From positions 62,001-126,000 of the forward strand of contig CAWCSA010000005.1 in NCBI GenBank assembly GCA_963798015.1: a DNA stretch of 64,000 bases. Direction: 5' to 3'. The translations under genes were made by a program, and so were the position numbers. Positions within the stretch are counted from its first letter, which is position 1; each line of letters starts with the position of its first letter. This DNA comes from Roseiarcus sp963798015 (lineage in GTDB: Bacteria > Pseudomonadota > Alphaproteobacteria > Rhizobiales > Beijerinckiaceae). This document shows positions 24,624 to 32,364 of the stretch, one piece after another. The notes beneath the pieces are model-generated. The model saw nothing but the letters and a program-made list of their open reading frames with translations. It was not told where the DNA came from and made no database searches.

Positions 24624-26226
24624 GCTTCGCCTTTTCGGTCGAAGCGCGGCGCCGGGCATCGCGGGTGGCGTTGTGACAGTGCTTAGCGCCGTCAAGCGGC
24701 CTGAGCGCGAGGCGGGAACTCCGGCGCAGGAGGCCCTTGCGCTGAAAGACGCCCTCGCGCACGCGCTGGCCGAAATCGAAGCTCTGGCCACGCGGGTCAA
24801 AGGTGACGCCAGTGACATGCTCGCCTTTCAGGCAGCGATGCTGTCCGACGAGGAACTGGCGCGGCCAGCGTTCGAATCCGTCTCAGCTGGCGAGTCGGCG
24901 TCCGCGGCTTGGGAGGCGGCGATGGCTGACGAAATCTCCGGTTATCGCGTTGGCGAGGACGACTATTTCTCCGCTCGCGCAGCCGATCTCGAGGACATCC
25001 GCGACCGCGTGCTCGGGCATTTGGCGCCCGGAGCGGACGGCGCGCCGATTCCCGGCGGCTCCGTGGTGGTCGCAGCCGACCTGCCTCTCTCGCGCTTTCT
25101 CGGCATCGACTGGGCGCAAGGCGGCGCCATTGTGTTGACGGAGGGCAGCCCGACCAGCCACGTCGCCATGCTTGCGCGCGCCCGCCGCGTGCCGATGGTC
25201 GTTGGACTCGGGGGCGCTGCCGACTGGATGGCCGGCCGCGAGGCGCTGGTCGACGCCGCCAGCGGCGAAGTGGTGCTGGATCCGACGGACGACACCCGGA
25301 CCGCCTTCGCCGCAAGGGCTGGCCGCGCAGAGGTCGCAGCCGCCGCGGCCGCAGCGTTCCGTCAGCGGCCGGCGGTCACGAAGGACGGAACAGCGATCTC
25401 CGTGAACCTCAACGCCGCAAGCGCCGAGGAGCTCAAAGAGATCGATCCCGCGATTTGCGACGGCATTGGCCTCGTGCGCACGGAACTGATGTTTTACGGA
25501 CCTGGCGGGCCGCCGGACGAGGACGCACAATACGAGGCCTATCGCCGCATTCTGGCTTGGGCCCAAGGGCGTCCCGTCACCATACGGACGCTGGACGCCG
25601 GCGGCGATAAACCCATCGAAGGCGTGACGATGAGCGGCGAGAGCAATCCGTTCCTCGGCGTTCGAGGGATCCGATTGTCATTGCGCCATCCCGCTCTGTT
25701 CCAGACCCAGCTTCGCGCTCTCGCTCGCGCGGCGGCGCATGGCGACCTGCGCGTCATGCTGCCCATGGTGACCGTGCCGGCGGAACTCGAGGCGGCGCGT
25801 AAGCTGCTGGACGAGGCCATGACGAGCCTCGCGCGCGATGGCATTCCCGCCGCCCGCCCGAAGTTCGGGATCATGATCGAGGTGCCGGCCGCCGCTATCG
25901 CCGTCGACCTTTTCGACGCCGATTTTTTCTCGATAGGCTCCAACGACCTCACCCAATACGTCACCGCCGCCGGTCGCGATATTGGCGCGGTCGCCGATCT
26001 CGCCGACCCCCTGAATCCTGCGGTCATGCGACTGATCGCATCTGTCGCGCAGCACGGGCGGGAATCGGGACGTGCAGTCAGTCTTTGCGGCGATGCGGGC
26101 GGCGAACCTCGGGTGATCGGCGCATTGCTTCGCGCGGGCCTGCGCTCGTTATCAGTTGCGCCTCAATCCGTCGCCGCGGCCAAGCAGGCGATCGCCGGCG
26201 TCGACTTGAGTGAGGCGACGTCATGA
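24616..26226 (+). CDS. Phosphoenolpyruvate-protein phosphotransferase (Enzyme I) of the Dha system
   Basis: The 536-residue protein is a full-length Enzyme I. The N-terminal HPr-binding/phosphohistidine domain has His182 in LTEGSPTSHVAMLAR. The PEP-binding barrel has GLVRTELMF, RTLDAGGDKPI, NPFLGVRGIRLSL, MIEVPAAA and FFSIGSNDLTQY. The end-of-barrel motif is LCGDAGGEP, where classical Enzyme I has CGEMAGD; the catalytic cysteine is kept but the acidic positions are swapped. It takes phosphate from PEP and loads HPr. The start at 24616 lies inside the HPr gene, and its stop overlaps the HTH gene. Confidence 0.93.
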   Translation: MAELRLFGRSAAPGIAGGVVTVLSAVKRPEREAGTPAQEALALKDALAHALAEIEALATRVKGDASDMLAFQAAMLSDEELARPAFESVSAGESASAAWEAAMADEISGYRVGEDDYFSARAADLEDIRDRVLGHLAPGADGAPIPGGSVVVAADLPLSRFLGIDWAQGGAIVLTEGSPTSHVAMLARARRVPMVVGLGGAADWMAGREALVDAASGEVVLDPTDDTRTAFAARAGRAEVAAAAAAAFRQRPAVTKDGTAISVNLNAASAEELKEIDPAICDGIGLVRTELMFYGPGGPPDEDAQYEAYRRILAWAQGRPVTIRTLDAGGDKPIEGVTMSGESNPFLGVRGIRLSLRHPALFQTQLRALARAAAHGDLRVMLPMVTVPAELEAARKLLDEAMTSLARDGIPAARPKFGIMIEVPAAAIAVDLFDADFFSIGSNDLTQYVTAAGRDIGAVADLADPLNPAVMRLIASVAQHGRESGRAVSLCGDAGGEPRVIGALLRAGLRSLSVAPQSVAAAKQAIAGVDLSEATS

Positions 26227-26636
26227 ACGAAGCCGTCCCCGGCGAAATGGTCGCTGACTACAAGCGCCTGCTCCAAATCGTGTGCGACAACCGTCCTTCC
26301 GGCACGCGCGGGCGCCTCGCGGTTGCGCTTGGCACCAACCGTTCCTTTGTGTCGCAATTGGTCAACCCCGCCTACGCGATGCCGATCCCGGCCCAGCATC
26401 TCGAAACCATTTTCGAGGTCTGTCACTTCTCGCCGACCGATCGCGCCGCATTTCTCGCCGTCTACGACAACGCGCATCCAGGCCGGCGTGAAACCGGCGA
26501 GGAGGCTGCGGGCACTCGGGTGGTCAGCCTTACCGTGCCCGATTTGGGGAGTGTACGACGAAACCAGGCGGTCGACGCCTTGATCGCAGAATATGGGCGC
26601 CACGTGGCGCGCCTCGCGACACTGCTCAAAGACTGA
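26223..26636 (+). CDS. Small helix-turn-helix protein inside the Dha operon
   Basis: The 137-residue protein starts in the Enzyme I stop codon. Its first half looks like an XRE/lambda-repressor-type fold: YKRLLQIVCDNRPSGTRGRLAVALGTNRSFVSQLVNP, where the recognition helix would be TNRSFVSQLV. It continues with a conserved YAMPIPAQHLETIFEVCHFSPTDRAAFLAVYDNAHP. The C-terminal part is helical (VRRNQAVDALIAEYGRHVARLATLL). It may be a local regulator sensing flux, since it is encoded between two kinase components. No experimentally known homologue is recognised. Confidence 0.65.
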   Translation: MNEAVPGEMVADYKRLLQIVCDNRPSGTRGRLAVALGTNRSFVSQLVNPAYAMPIPAQHLETIFEVCHFSPTDRAAFLAVYDNAHPGRRETGEEAAGTRVVSLTVPDLGSVRRNQAVDALIAEYGRHVARLATLLKD

Positions 26637-26679
26637 AGTCGGCGCGTTCGAACGCCAGCCAAGACGGAGGAAAATCGGA

Positions 26680-27672
26680 ATGAAGAGGCTGATGAATGCA
26701 GTCGACGCGATGCTCGCCGAAAGCCTCGATGGCTTCGCGGCCGCGCACGCCGACATCGTCGAACTGGGAGCCGATCGGAAATTTGTCCGCCGCCGGGCGC
26801 TAAGCCAGAGCAAGGTTGCGCTGATATCCGGCGGCGGCTCCGGCCATGAACCCTTGCACGCTGGCTTCGTCGGCCGCGGCATGCTGGACGCAGCCTGTCC
26901 AGGCCAGGTGTTCACGTCCCCAACGCCGGACCAGATGGCGGCCGCCATCGAGGCGGTTGACACCGGCGCAGGCTCATTGCTGATCGTCAAGAACTACGAA
27001 GGCGACGTGATGAACTTCGAGATGGCAGGCGAGCTCGCCGCCGCCGAAGGCCGAAAGATCATGACAGTGGTGACGAATGACGACGTCGCCGTGCCCAATT
27101 CGACTTGGTCGACCGGCAGGCGCGGCGTCGCCGGCACTCTGGTGGTGGAGAAAATTGTCGGCGCCGGCGCCGAACAGTCTATGGGGCTCGCGGAGTTGCA
27201 GGAACTCGGCCGGAAGGTGAACGACCGCACGCGGTCGTTCGGCGTCGCCTTGACTCCATGCACCGTGCCAGCCGCAGGCAAGCCGACGTTCGAGCTTGCC
27301 GTCGATGAAATGGAGGTGGGAGTAGGCATCCACGGCGAACCTGGACGTCGGCGCAGCAAGCTCGCTTCAGCCGACGCCATCGCCGAGGACATGCTGGGCG
27401 CGATCCTCGGCGATCTCGCGCCCCACGCGGGGAGCGAATGTCTTCTGCTGGTCAATGGCTTTGGAGGCACTCCGCTGATGGAGCTCTACCTCATGGTCAA
27501 TTCCGCCCGCCGCATCCTCGCGGACCGCGGCCTCACAGTCGTCCGGCACCTGACCGGTTCGCTGGTCACCTCCCTCGACATGGCCGGCTGCTCGCTGACG
27601 GTAAGCCTGCTCGACGAGTCACTGGTCCGGCTGTGGGACGCGCCGGTTAAGACGGCTGCGCTGTCCTGGTAA
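26680..27672 (+). CDS. dhaK: Dihydroxyacetone kinase subunit DhaK (substrate-binding)
   Basis: The 330-residue protein covalently binds dihydroxyacetone as a hemiaminal. The key residues are present at the classical positions: His56 in ISGGGSGHEPLHAGF and His218 in GVGIHGEPG. Other family segments are VKNYEGDVMNFEMA, TNDDVAVPNS, GRRGVAGTLVVEKI and LLVNGFGGTPLMELYLM. GGAGG lies 9 bases before the ATG at 26680, and the gene follows the HTH gene by 43 bases as the last gene of the operon. The product would be dihydroxyacetone phosphate, entering glycolysis/gluconeogenesis. The C-terminus ends normally at Trp330. Confidence 0.96.
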   Translation: MKRLMNAVDAMLAESLDGFAAAHADIVELGADRKFVRRRALSQSKVALISGGGSGHEPLHAGFVGRGMLDAACPGQVFTSPTPDQMAAAIEAVDTGAGSLLIVKNYEGDVMNFEMAGELAAAEGRKIMTVVTNDDVAVPNSTWSTGRRGVAGTLVVEKIVGAGAEQSMGLAELQELGRKVNDRTRSFGVALTPCTVPAAGKPTFELAVDEMEVGVGIHGEPGRRRSKLASADAIAEDMLGAILGDLAPHAGSECLLLVNGFGGTPLMELYLMVNSARRILADRGLTVVRHLTGSLVTSLDMAGCSLTVSLLDESLVRLWDAPVKTAALSW

Positions 27673-27812
27673 TGCTGAGGAGCAACCAGCGCCGATTCGG
27701 ATTCCGACGCTTCGCGTGCTTATCCGCCCTTGCGGACACTTTCATCTCGGGATCTTCTCGTTTCAATGACTGAAGCGGGCTCCAACTACTGAGACCATTC
27801 GGGACCTGGCGA

Positions 27813-27832
27813 ATGGTCAGGTTCCTGACCAT
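27813..27832. terminator. Perfect hairpin between convergent dhaK and the SseB-like gene
   Basis: ATGGTCAGG and CCTGACCAT are exact reverse complements separated by two bases. The structure lies 140 bases after dhaK and 57 bases after the stop of the opposite-strand gene. No T-tract follows on either strand. It is a candidate bidirectional 3' structure or a protein-binding dyad. Confidence 0.4.
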
Positions 27833-27889
27833 AAATCGCGACCTCGAAACCTCCGAGGCCGATTCAAGTTCCTGTGTGACGCAGCCGAG

Positions 27890-28333
27890 CTACGGATCCG
27901 GCGAGCGCCCGTGGCGTGCGGTGAAATCCACGCTAAATATCTTGCCGCTCAGCAGCAATGAGATTTCGTCGCCCGGAAGTGGCTTCTGGCACTCAGATTG
28001 CGGGTTGAGCCAGAAGTTCGACCCTGGCGGCAACAGCATGAATAAATCGCGAGCGCTCGCTCCGAGGCACGTTTCTGGCTCTTTCAAGTAGGTCGAAATA
28101 CGCTCACGCGCGGTGAACGCTGGATGCCATTGCTTGCCCTTGAACTCGACGGTCGCCACGCTGATCTTTTCGTGGAGTTGGAGCGACCGTCGCCGTCCTG
28201 GTTCGAGCTCGGCTTCGGGGGTGAGAATGTAAAGCTCGCTTTGCAGGAGAGCGCGATAGAAATCAGGGTTTTTCGCGGGATCGGCGGCGGCCGCCTGCAT
28301 CAACGTTTCCAGCGGATTGACCGGCTCAAACAT
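27890..28333 (-). CDS. SseB N-terminal-like domain protein
   Basis: The 147-residue protein resembles the SseB N-terminal domain: PVNPLETLMQAAAADPAKNPDFYRALLQSELYILTP, WHPAFTARERISTYL, and a C-terminal FMLLPPGSNFWLNPQSECQKPLPGDEISLLLSG. GAGGAG lies 8 bases before the ATG. It sits 26 bases downstream of the sigma-54 regulator gene on the same strand and is probably co-transcribed. SseB-type proteins were named for enhanced serine sensitivity and have no clear biochemical role; a link to the monooxygenase is contextual only. Confidence 0.7.
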   Translation of the reverse strand: MFEPVNPLETLMQAAAADPAKNPDFYRALLQSELYILTPEAELEPGRRRSLQLHEKISVATVEFKGKQWHPAFTARERISTYLKEPETCLGASARDLFMLLPPGSNFWLNPQSECQKPLPGDEISLLLSGKIFSVDFTARHGRSPDP

Positions 28334-28359
28334 GGCTCAAGCTCCTCGCTTCGGATTCC

Positions 28360-30219
28360 TCAGCGCTTCGCCGGTCGGTCGTCGAGAACGCGGTAAATCG
28401 TGTTGCGCGAAACGCCGAGCCGTCGCGCGGTCTCGCTGACGTTTTTACCTGTTTCGGCATAAGTCGACAGCACTTGCGCGGAATGCCGAGCCTGAAGGGT
28501 CGAGCCGCGCTTTCCCTCCATTTGATGACCTGCAATTGAAGCGACGAGCGAATAGTCAATGACGCAATCTTCCGTCTGCAGGGTGAGACGAGACAACACA
28601 TTGCGCAATTCGCGAATATTGCCGGGCCACGCAGAGTTCGCGAGATGTTCGATGGCGGCAGGGCTAAGAGATCGCCGCGCATCAATGGTCGCCAGAAGGT
28701 GCGTAGCGATGGCCTCAAAATCCGACCGTTCGACCAGGGGCGGAAGTGTTACTTCGAGGGTGTTGAGGCGGAACAGCAGGTCTGACCGAAACCGGCCCTT
28801 GGCGATGGAATCGCTGAGATCGGCATTGGTGGCCGATACTAGGAGCACATCCACCTGACGCTTAACGCCGCCGACCGGGCGCAGAGTCCAGTCATCGAGA
28901 AAACGCAGCAGCACAGCTTGCAAGGTCACCGGCATGTCGCCGATCTCATCGAGGAACAATGTCCCGCAATCGGCTTCCCTGACCAGCCCGGAAGACCCGC
29001 CTTTGCGTGCGCCGGTAAACGCGCCTTCGCTGTAGCCAAAGAGTTCAGCCTCGATAAGGCTCTCCGGTAGGGCGGCGCAATTCACGGCGACGAAAGAGCC
29101 GCTGCGCCCGCTCGCAGCATGCGCGTGACGAGCAAGTTGCTCTTTGCCGGTGCCGGTTTCGCCCCGGATCAGAATCGGCATCTTCCGTTGAGCCGCGATC
29201 TCAGTTTGCCGGACGATGCGGGCGATTGCCGGATCGGCGGAGATGAACGGCGTGGGTTGAAAGGCCGGCGCCGCGGGTTCGGGCTTAGCGACCGCGCGGA
29301 GCATCGGCGAGAAGTTCGGATGTTCGATCGTGGCGATAAAGCTGCTCCCAACTTCGTCCCGCAGTCGTTGGCGTTCCCGAAGCCGCCCTTCATCCAAAAA
29401 CGAATGAAATCGTGTACGGAAAATGTCGTTGAAATTGCCGCCTGGGGAAATCGGTAAGCCGTTCAACAACACTCGCGCCGCATGATTGGCTGCGAGTACG
29501 CTCCCCGCCTCGTTGACGGCGATGAGTCCGGCGGTAAGCGTATGCAGATACTCGCCGCGATTGTGGAAAGCGATCAAAATATCGCGGCGATGGCGCTCGC
29601 GAAAAAGCCCGTTTTCGATTTGCGTTGCGGCCATGCCAACCAGGGCGGCGGTGTGGGTCTGGCGTGAGACGCAGTCTGACGAAGCGTCGATGATGCCCGC
29701 CAACGAACCGTCGGGTGCGAATATTGGTGAAGCGGCGCAGGTCAAGGCGCCAAAACCCGAGAAGTAATGTTCGCTGCCGTGGACGATCACGGGACGCTTG
29801 ACGAACGCGACCGTGCCCACGCCATTCGTGCCGCAACGGGCCTCAGACCATAGGGCGCCGGGGCGGATATTCTTGGCCTCGGGTGTATCGGCGAAACTCT
29901 TGTCCGCCACAATGTCGAGCAGGAGCCCATCGGGCGTTGCAAAAGCGATCAGGAAGTTTGAACCGGCGATCTGATCGTGCAAGGTTTGCATTTCGGCCAA
30001 TGCGAGGCCGCGAAGCAGGACACGTTGCTCCTGCTCTGATCGCAACACACCGGGACTTGCCATGTTGATCGGCGGTGGGCGGGTCGAATCAAGGCCGAGG
30101 GCTACGCAACGCAGCCAGCTGTCGTAGATGTGGGCTGGAAGAAGATTGCTTGGGACCGCGCCGGACTTTCGCAATATGCCATGTGCTTGGCTTGCCCGTT
30201 CCACGACGGATAGTTCCAT
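28360..30219 (-). CDS. Sigma-54-dependent transcriptional activator (AcoR type) of the monooxygenase cluster
   Basis: The 619-residue protein has the AcoR layout. An N-terminal GAF sensory region (IYDSWLRCVALGLD, then RPGALWSEARCGTNGVGTV) covers about residues 30-200. An AAA+ domain has Walker A RGETGTGKEQLARHAH, the sigma-54 contact loop EGAFTGARKGG, Walker B GTLFLDEIGDMP and WPGNIRELRN. A Fis-type helix-turn-helix (NVSETARRLGVSRNTIYRVL) ends the protein. The start at 30219 is chosen because GGGAGG precedes it and the family N-terminus fits; an open frame runs to 30534. It is divergent from adh-prmABCD and faces an exact sigma-54 promoter, so it is the likely activator responding to an alcohol/ketone effector. 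Confidence 0.93.
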   Translation of the reverse strand: MELSVVERASQAHGILRKSGAVPSNLLPAHIYDSWLRCVALGLDSTRPPPINMASPGVLRSEQEQRVLLRGLALAEMQTLHDQIAGSNFLIAFATPDGLLLDIVADKSFADTPEAKNIRPGALWSEARCGTNGVGTVAFVKRPVIVHGSEHYFSGFGALTCAASPIFAPDGSLAGIIDASSDCVSRQTHTAALVGMAATQIENGLFRERHRRDILIAFHNRGEYLHTLTAGLIAVNEAGSVLAANHAARVLLNGLPISPGGNFNDIFRTRFHSFLDEGRLRERQRLRDEVGSSFIATIEHPNFSPMLRAVAKPEPAAPAFQPTPFISADPAIARIVRQTEIAAQRKMPILIRGETGTGKEQLARHAHAASGRSGSFVAVNCAALPESLIEAELFGYSEGAFTGARKGGSSGLVREADCGTLFLDEIGDMPVTLQAVLLRFLDDWTLRPVGGVKRQVDVLLVSATNADLSDSIAKGRFRSDLLFRLNTLEVTLPPLVERSDFEAIATHLLATIDARRSLSPAAIEHLANSAWPGNIRELRNVLSRLTLQTEDCVIDYSLVASIAGHQMEGKRGSTLQARHSAQVLSTYAETGKNVSETARRLGVSRNTIYRVLDDRPAKR

Positions 30220-30516
30220 CGGACCTCCCAAATAGCGAGGCCTGCGGCTCCTTGCAGGCGAACCCCCCGTGGATTCTCTTTTGTAATCGTTCCAAATGAT
30301 AGCGAAATAGAAAGTGAAAGCAACCACGCAGGAAGCGCTCAGATGAAGTCGTGATTCTCTCCCGCATTTGTCGGAGGTGAGAAGGATGCAAGCTTGAGCC
30401 CGAGCGCATGGGCAGGCGCTCGCTTCTCCAAAATTCTGGGATCTTAAACTCGCTCTGGCCTCACAGATTGTCGCGGCGATTAGCTGAAGTGAGTTTTCTT
30501 GGCTTCGAGCGGCGCG

Positions 30517-30567
30517 TGTTTCGTTTCGCAACACAAATGTTCAAGCGAATTGTTGACCCGCGGAACA
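30517..30567. promoter_or_regulatory. Tandem upstream activator sites (two TGTT-N9-AACA inverted repeats)
   Basis: TGTT at 30517-30520 and AACA at 30530-30533 form one dyad; TGTT at 30551-30554 and AACA at 30564-30567 form a second of identical spacing. Centres are 34 bp apart and lie about 60-100 bp upstream of the -24 element. This is the position and pairing expected of enhancer sites for a dimeric or oligomerising sigma-54 activator. Binding is inferred. Confidence 0.6.
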
Positions 30568-30621
30568 ACGTTTGCTCCTCCGAATTAGGAAATACGTTTC
30601 TTTATCAAGGCTTTGCAGTGT

Positions 30622-30636
30622 TGGCACATCGTTTGC
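30622..30636 (+). promoter_or_regulatory. Sigma-54 (RpoN) promoter of the adh-prm operon
   Basis: TGGCAC-ATCGT-TTGC matches the sigma-54 consensus TGGCAC-N5-TTGC exactly at the -24 and -12 elements. Transcription would begin about 12 bases after the TTGC, near 30648, leaving a leader of roughly 46 bases before the dehydrogenase ATG. A sigma-54 activator is encoded divergently. Confidence 0.88.
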
Positions 30637-30693
30637 GCCTTACCTCCCAACGCTATCAGCCGCTCGGTCGGCATAAAAGCATCGGGACGAAAC

Positions 30694-31737
30694 ATGAAGG
30701 CTGCGGTTCTCCATTCCTATGACGAGAAGCTAACGGCCAGAGAGTTCGTCAAATATGAGGACGTCGCGGACCCGAGAATTAGCCGCCCGTCTGAGGTGAT
30801 CATCCGGATCGGCGGAGCCGGCGTCTGCCGCACCGACCTGCACATCGTCGAAGGTATTTGGCGCAGCAAGGTCGACGTCAATCTTCCCTACATCATGGGC
30901 CACGAAAACGCAGGATGGGTCGAGGAGCTCGGCAAAGGCGTCGAGGGCGTGAAGGTTGGCGATGCGGTCATTTGCCATCCGCTCGTCACCAGCGGCCATT
31001 GTCTGGCCTGCCGGCGTGGCGACGACATGCACGCTGAGGGCAGCAGCTTTCCGGGCATCAACGCGAACGGCGGCTACGCGGAATATCTGCTGACCGGCGA
31101 GCGTACGCTGATCAAACTGCCGAAGACATTGGCGCCGAAGGATGTAGCGCCGTACACGGACGCCGGCCTTACCGCATATCGCGCGGCCAAGAAGGCGTCG
31201 CGCCATCTCCTGCCGGGCGAATACGCCGTCGTCATCGGCGCTGGCGGGCTCGGACATATCGGGATTCAGGTGCTGAGCGCGCTCTGCGCCGCCGAGATCA
31301 TCGTCGTCGACCGCGCCGACAAGTCGTTGGCGCTCGCGAAAGAGTGTGGCGCGCATCACATGGTCAAAGCGGGCGCTGACGAGGTTGAAGCGGTCTTGGC
31401 GCTGACAGCGGGCAAGGGCGCTGAAGCGGTGATTGATTTCGTGGGCGAGGGCGACGCGGTCGCCAAAGGCCTGGCGATGACGCGCAATGGCGGCAGCTAT
31501 TACGTCGTCGGCTATGGGGGCAAGATCGATATTCCGACGATCGACATGGTCACGTCCGAGAAGACGATTGTCGGCAATCTGGTTGGCACCTACGCCGAGC
31601 TGGTCGAGTTGATGGCGCTCGCCGATCGTGGGCTCGTGAAGCTGCACACGCGTGAATACAAGTTGAGTGCAGCCAACGACGCTTTGCACGACCTGCACCA
31701 TGGCCGCATCAACGGCCGCGCGGTCCTGATCCCATGA
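30694..31737 (+). CDS. Zinc-type alcohol dehydrogenase of the propane monooxygenase cluster
   Basis: The 347-residue MDR-family enzyme has the catalytic-zinc motifs GAGVCRTDLHIVEG and GHENAGWVEE, and the NAD-binding VIGAGGLGHIGIQVL followed by VVDRADKSLAL, whose acidic residue favours NAD. It is the first gene behind the sigma-54 promoter and should oxidise the alcohol made by the monooxygenase, for example propan-2-ol to acetone. The structural-zinc lobe reads SGHCLACRRGDDMHAEG: cysteines one and four of the usual four are Ser and Ala, so that zinc is probably absent. The ATG at 30694 is the accepted family start. Its stop overlaps the next gene (ATGA). Confidence 0.9.
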   Translation: MKAAVLHSYDEKLTAREFVKYEDVADPRISRPSEVIIRIGGAGVCRTDLHIVEGIWRSKVDVNLPYIMGHENAGWVEELGKGVEGVKVGDAVICHPLVTSGHCLACRRGDDMHAEGSSFPGINANGGYAEYLLTGERTLIKLPKTLAPKDVAPYTDAGLTAYRAAKKASRHLLPGEYAVVIGAGGLGHIGIQVLSALCAAEIIVVDRADKSLALAKECGAHHMVKAGADEVEAVLALTAGKGAEAVIDFVGEGDAVAKGLAMTRNGGSYYVVGYGGKIDIPTIDMVTSEKTIVGNLVGTYAELVELMALADRGLVKLHTREYKLSAANDALHDLHHGRINGRAVLIP

Positions 31738-32102
31738 CGGGCGATGGCAACGGCTCGAGCAACGCGCGACGGCCGGAGCAAGCGGCGGAGGGCTCGCCGA
31801 CTGGCCGCGAGAGCATGCTGGCCAGGCACAAACTGATCGAGGCGATGATCGATAACAATTTGCGGCAGCTCAAGTTTGACAGTGCGCGGGGCGGCGCCGA
31901 CATCGAGCGCGCGTGCGCTTTGCGCGACATCGAGCGAGCAGGTGGCGACGCAGAGCCGACCGAGCGTCTCGCCGAGATTGATCGCCGCATAGAGCGCCTC
32001 GAGGACGATCACCGGACTCTCGTCGCTGAGCGCGAATGGCTCAATAGGTCCCTGCTCGAATTTGACGATCAGGCGACCGCAAATCAGAGATTTCTCACAT
32101 GA
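31734..32102 (+). CDS. Uncharacterised coiled-coil protein between adh and prmA
   Basis: The 122-residue protein starts inside the adh stop codon and ends inside the start of the next small gene, so translation of all three is likely coupled. The first 28 residues look disordered. The rest is strongly helical and charged, with heptad-like LAEIDRRIERLEDDHRTLVAERE suggesting a coiled coil. No cysteines, no signal peptide and no known family are recognised. Its place ahead of the hydroxylase genes suggests an assembly or regulatory partner of the monooxygenase, which is a guess from context. Confidence 0.7.
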   Translation: MTGDGNGSSNARRPEQAAEGSPTGRESMLARHKLIEAMIDNNLRQLKFDSARGGADIERACALRDIERAGGDAEPTERLAEIDRRIERLEDDHRTLVAEREWLNRSLLEFDDQATANQRFLT

Positions 32103-32305
32103 ATGCGGCCAGCGAGTTGATCGTTCGCGATGCTGGCCAGCTGTCCGAGGAAGACCGCTCGAAGGACGAGTTTTTCGTGAAGCTGGCGCATGTCGCCGAA
32201 GCGATGGTCGCTGCGCATGGAAAGGATTTTGCGATGGGCGCGCTCGTTCTGACCGCGCGCTTCATCGCAGAAGGAAAGGCGCTCATCAAACCGGAAGCAC
32301 GATGA
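32099..32305 (+). CDS. Uncharacterised small protein directly upstream of prmA
   Basis: The 68-residue protein overlaps the preceding small gene by four bases (ATGA) and ends 59 bases before prmA. It is acidic at the N-terminus (LIVRDAGQLSEEDRSKDEFF) and forms a likely helix pair (VKLAHVAEAMVAAHGKDFAMGALVLTARFIAEGKALI). No family is recognised. It is too short for a coupling protein, which is encoded separately as prmD. Position within the operon supports a real gene, perhaps an accessory subunit. Confidence 0.65.
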   Translation: MNAASELIVRDAGQLSEEDRSKDEFFVKLAHVAEAMVAAHGKDFAMGALVLTARFIAEGKALIKPEAR

Positions 32306-32364
32306 GCGACTAATGAACGCCCAACCAACGATCCAGAACAGTGAATGACACCAAGGAGAAAGCC

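Noticed and set aside
27813..27832. Intrinsic terminator with T-tract for dhaK
   Set aside because: The stem is perfect but no T-run follows, so it is listed only as a low-confidence hairpin.
30220..30534. N-terminal extension of the sigma-54 activator up to 30534
   Set aside because: The extension is unlike the family, and the ATG at 30219 has GGGAGG upstream.
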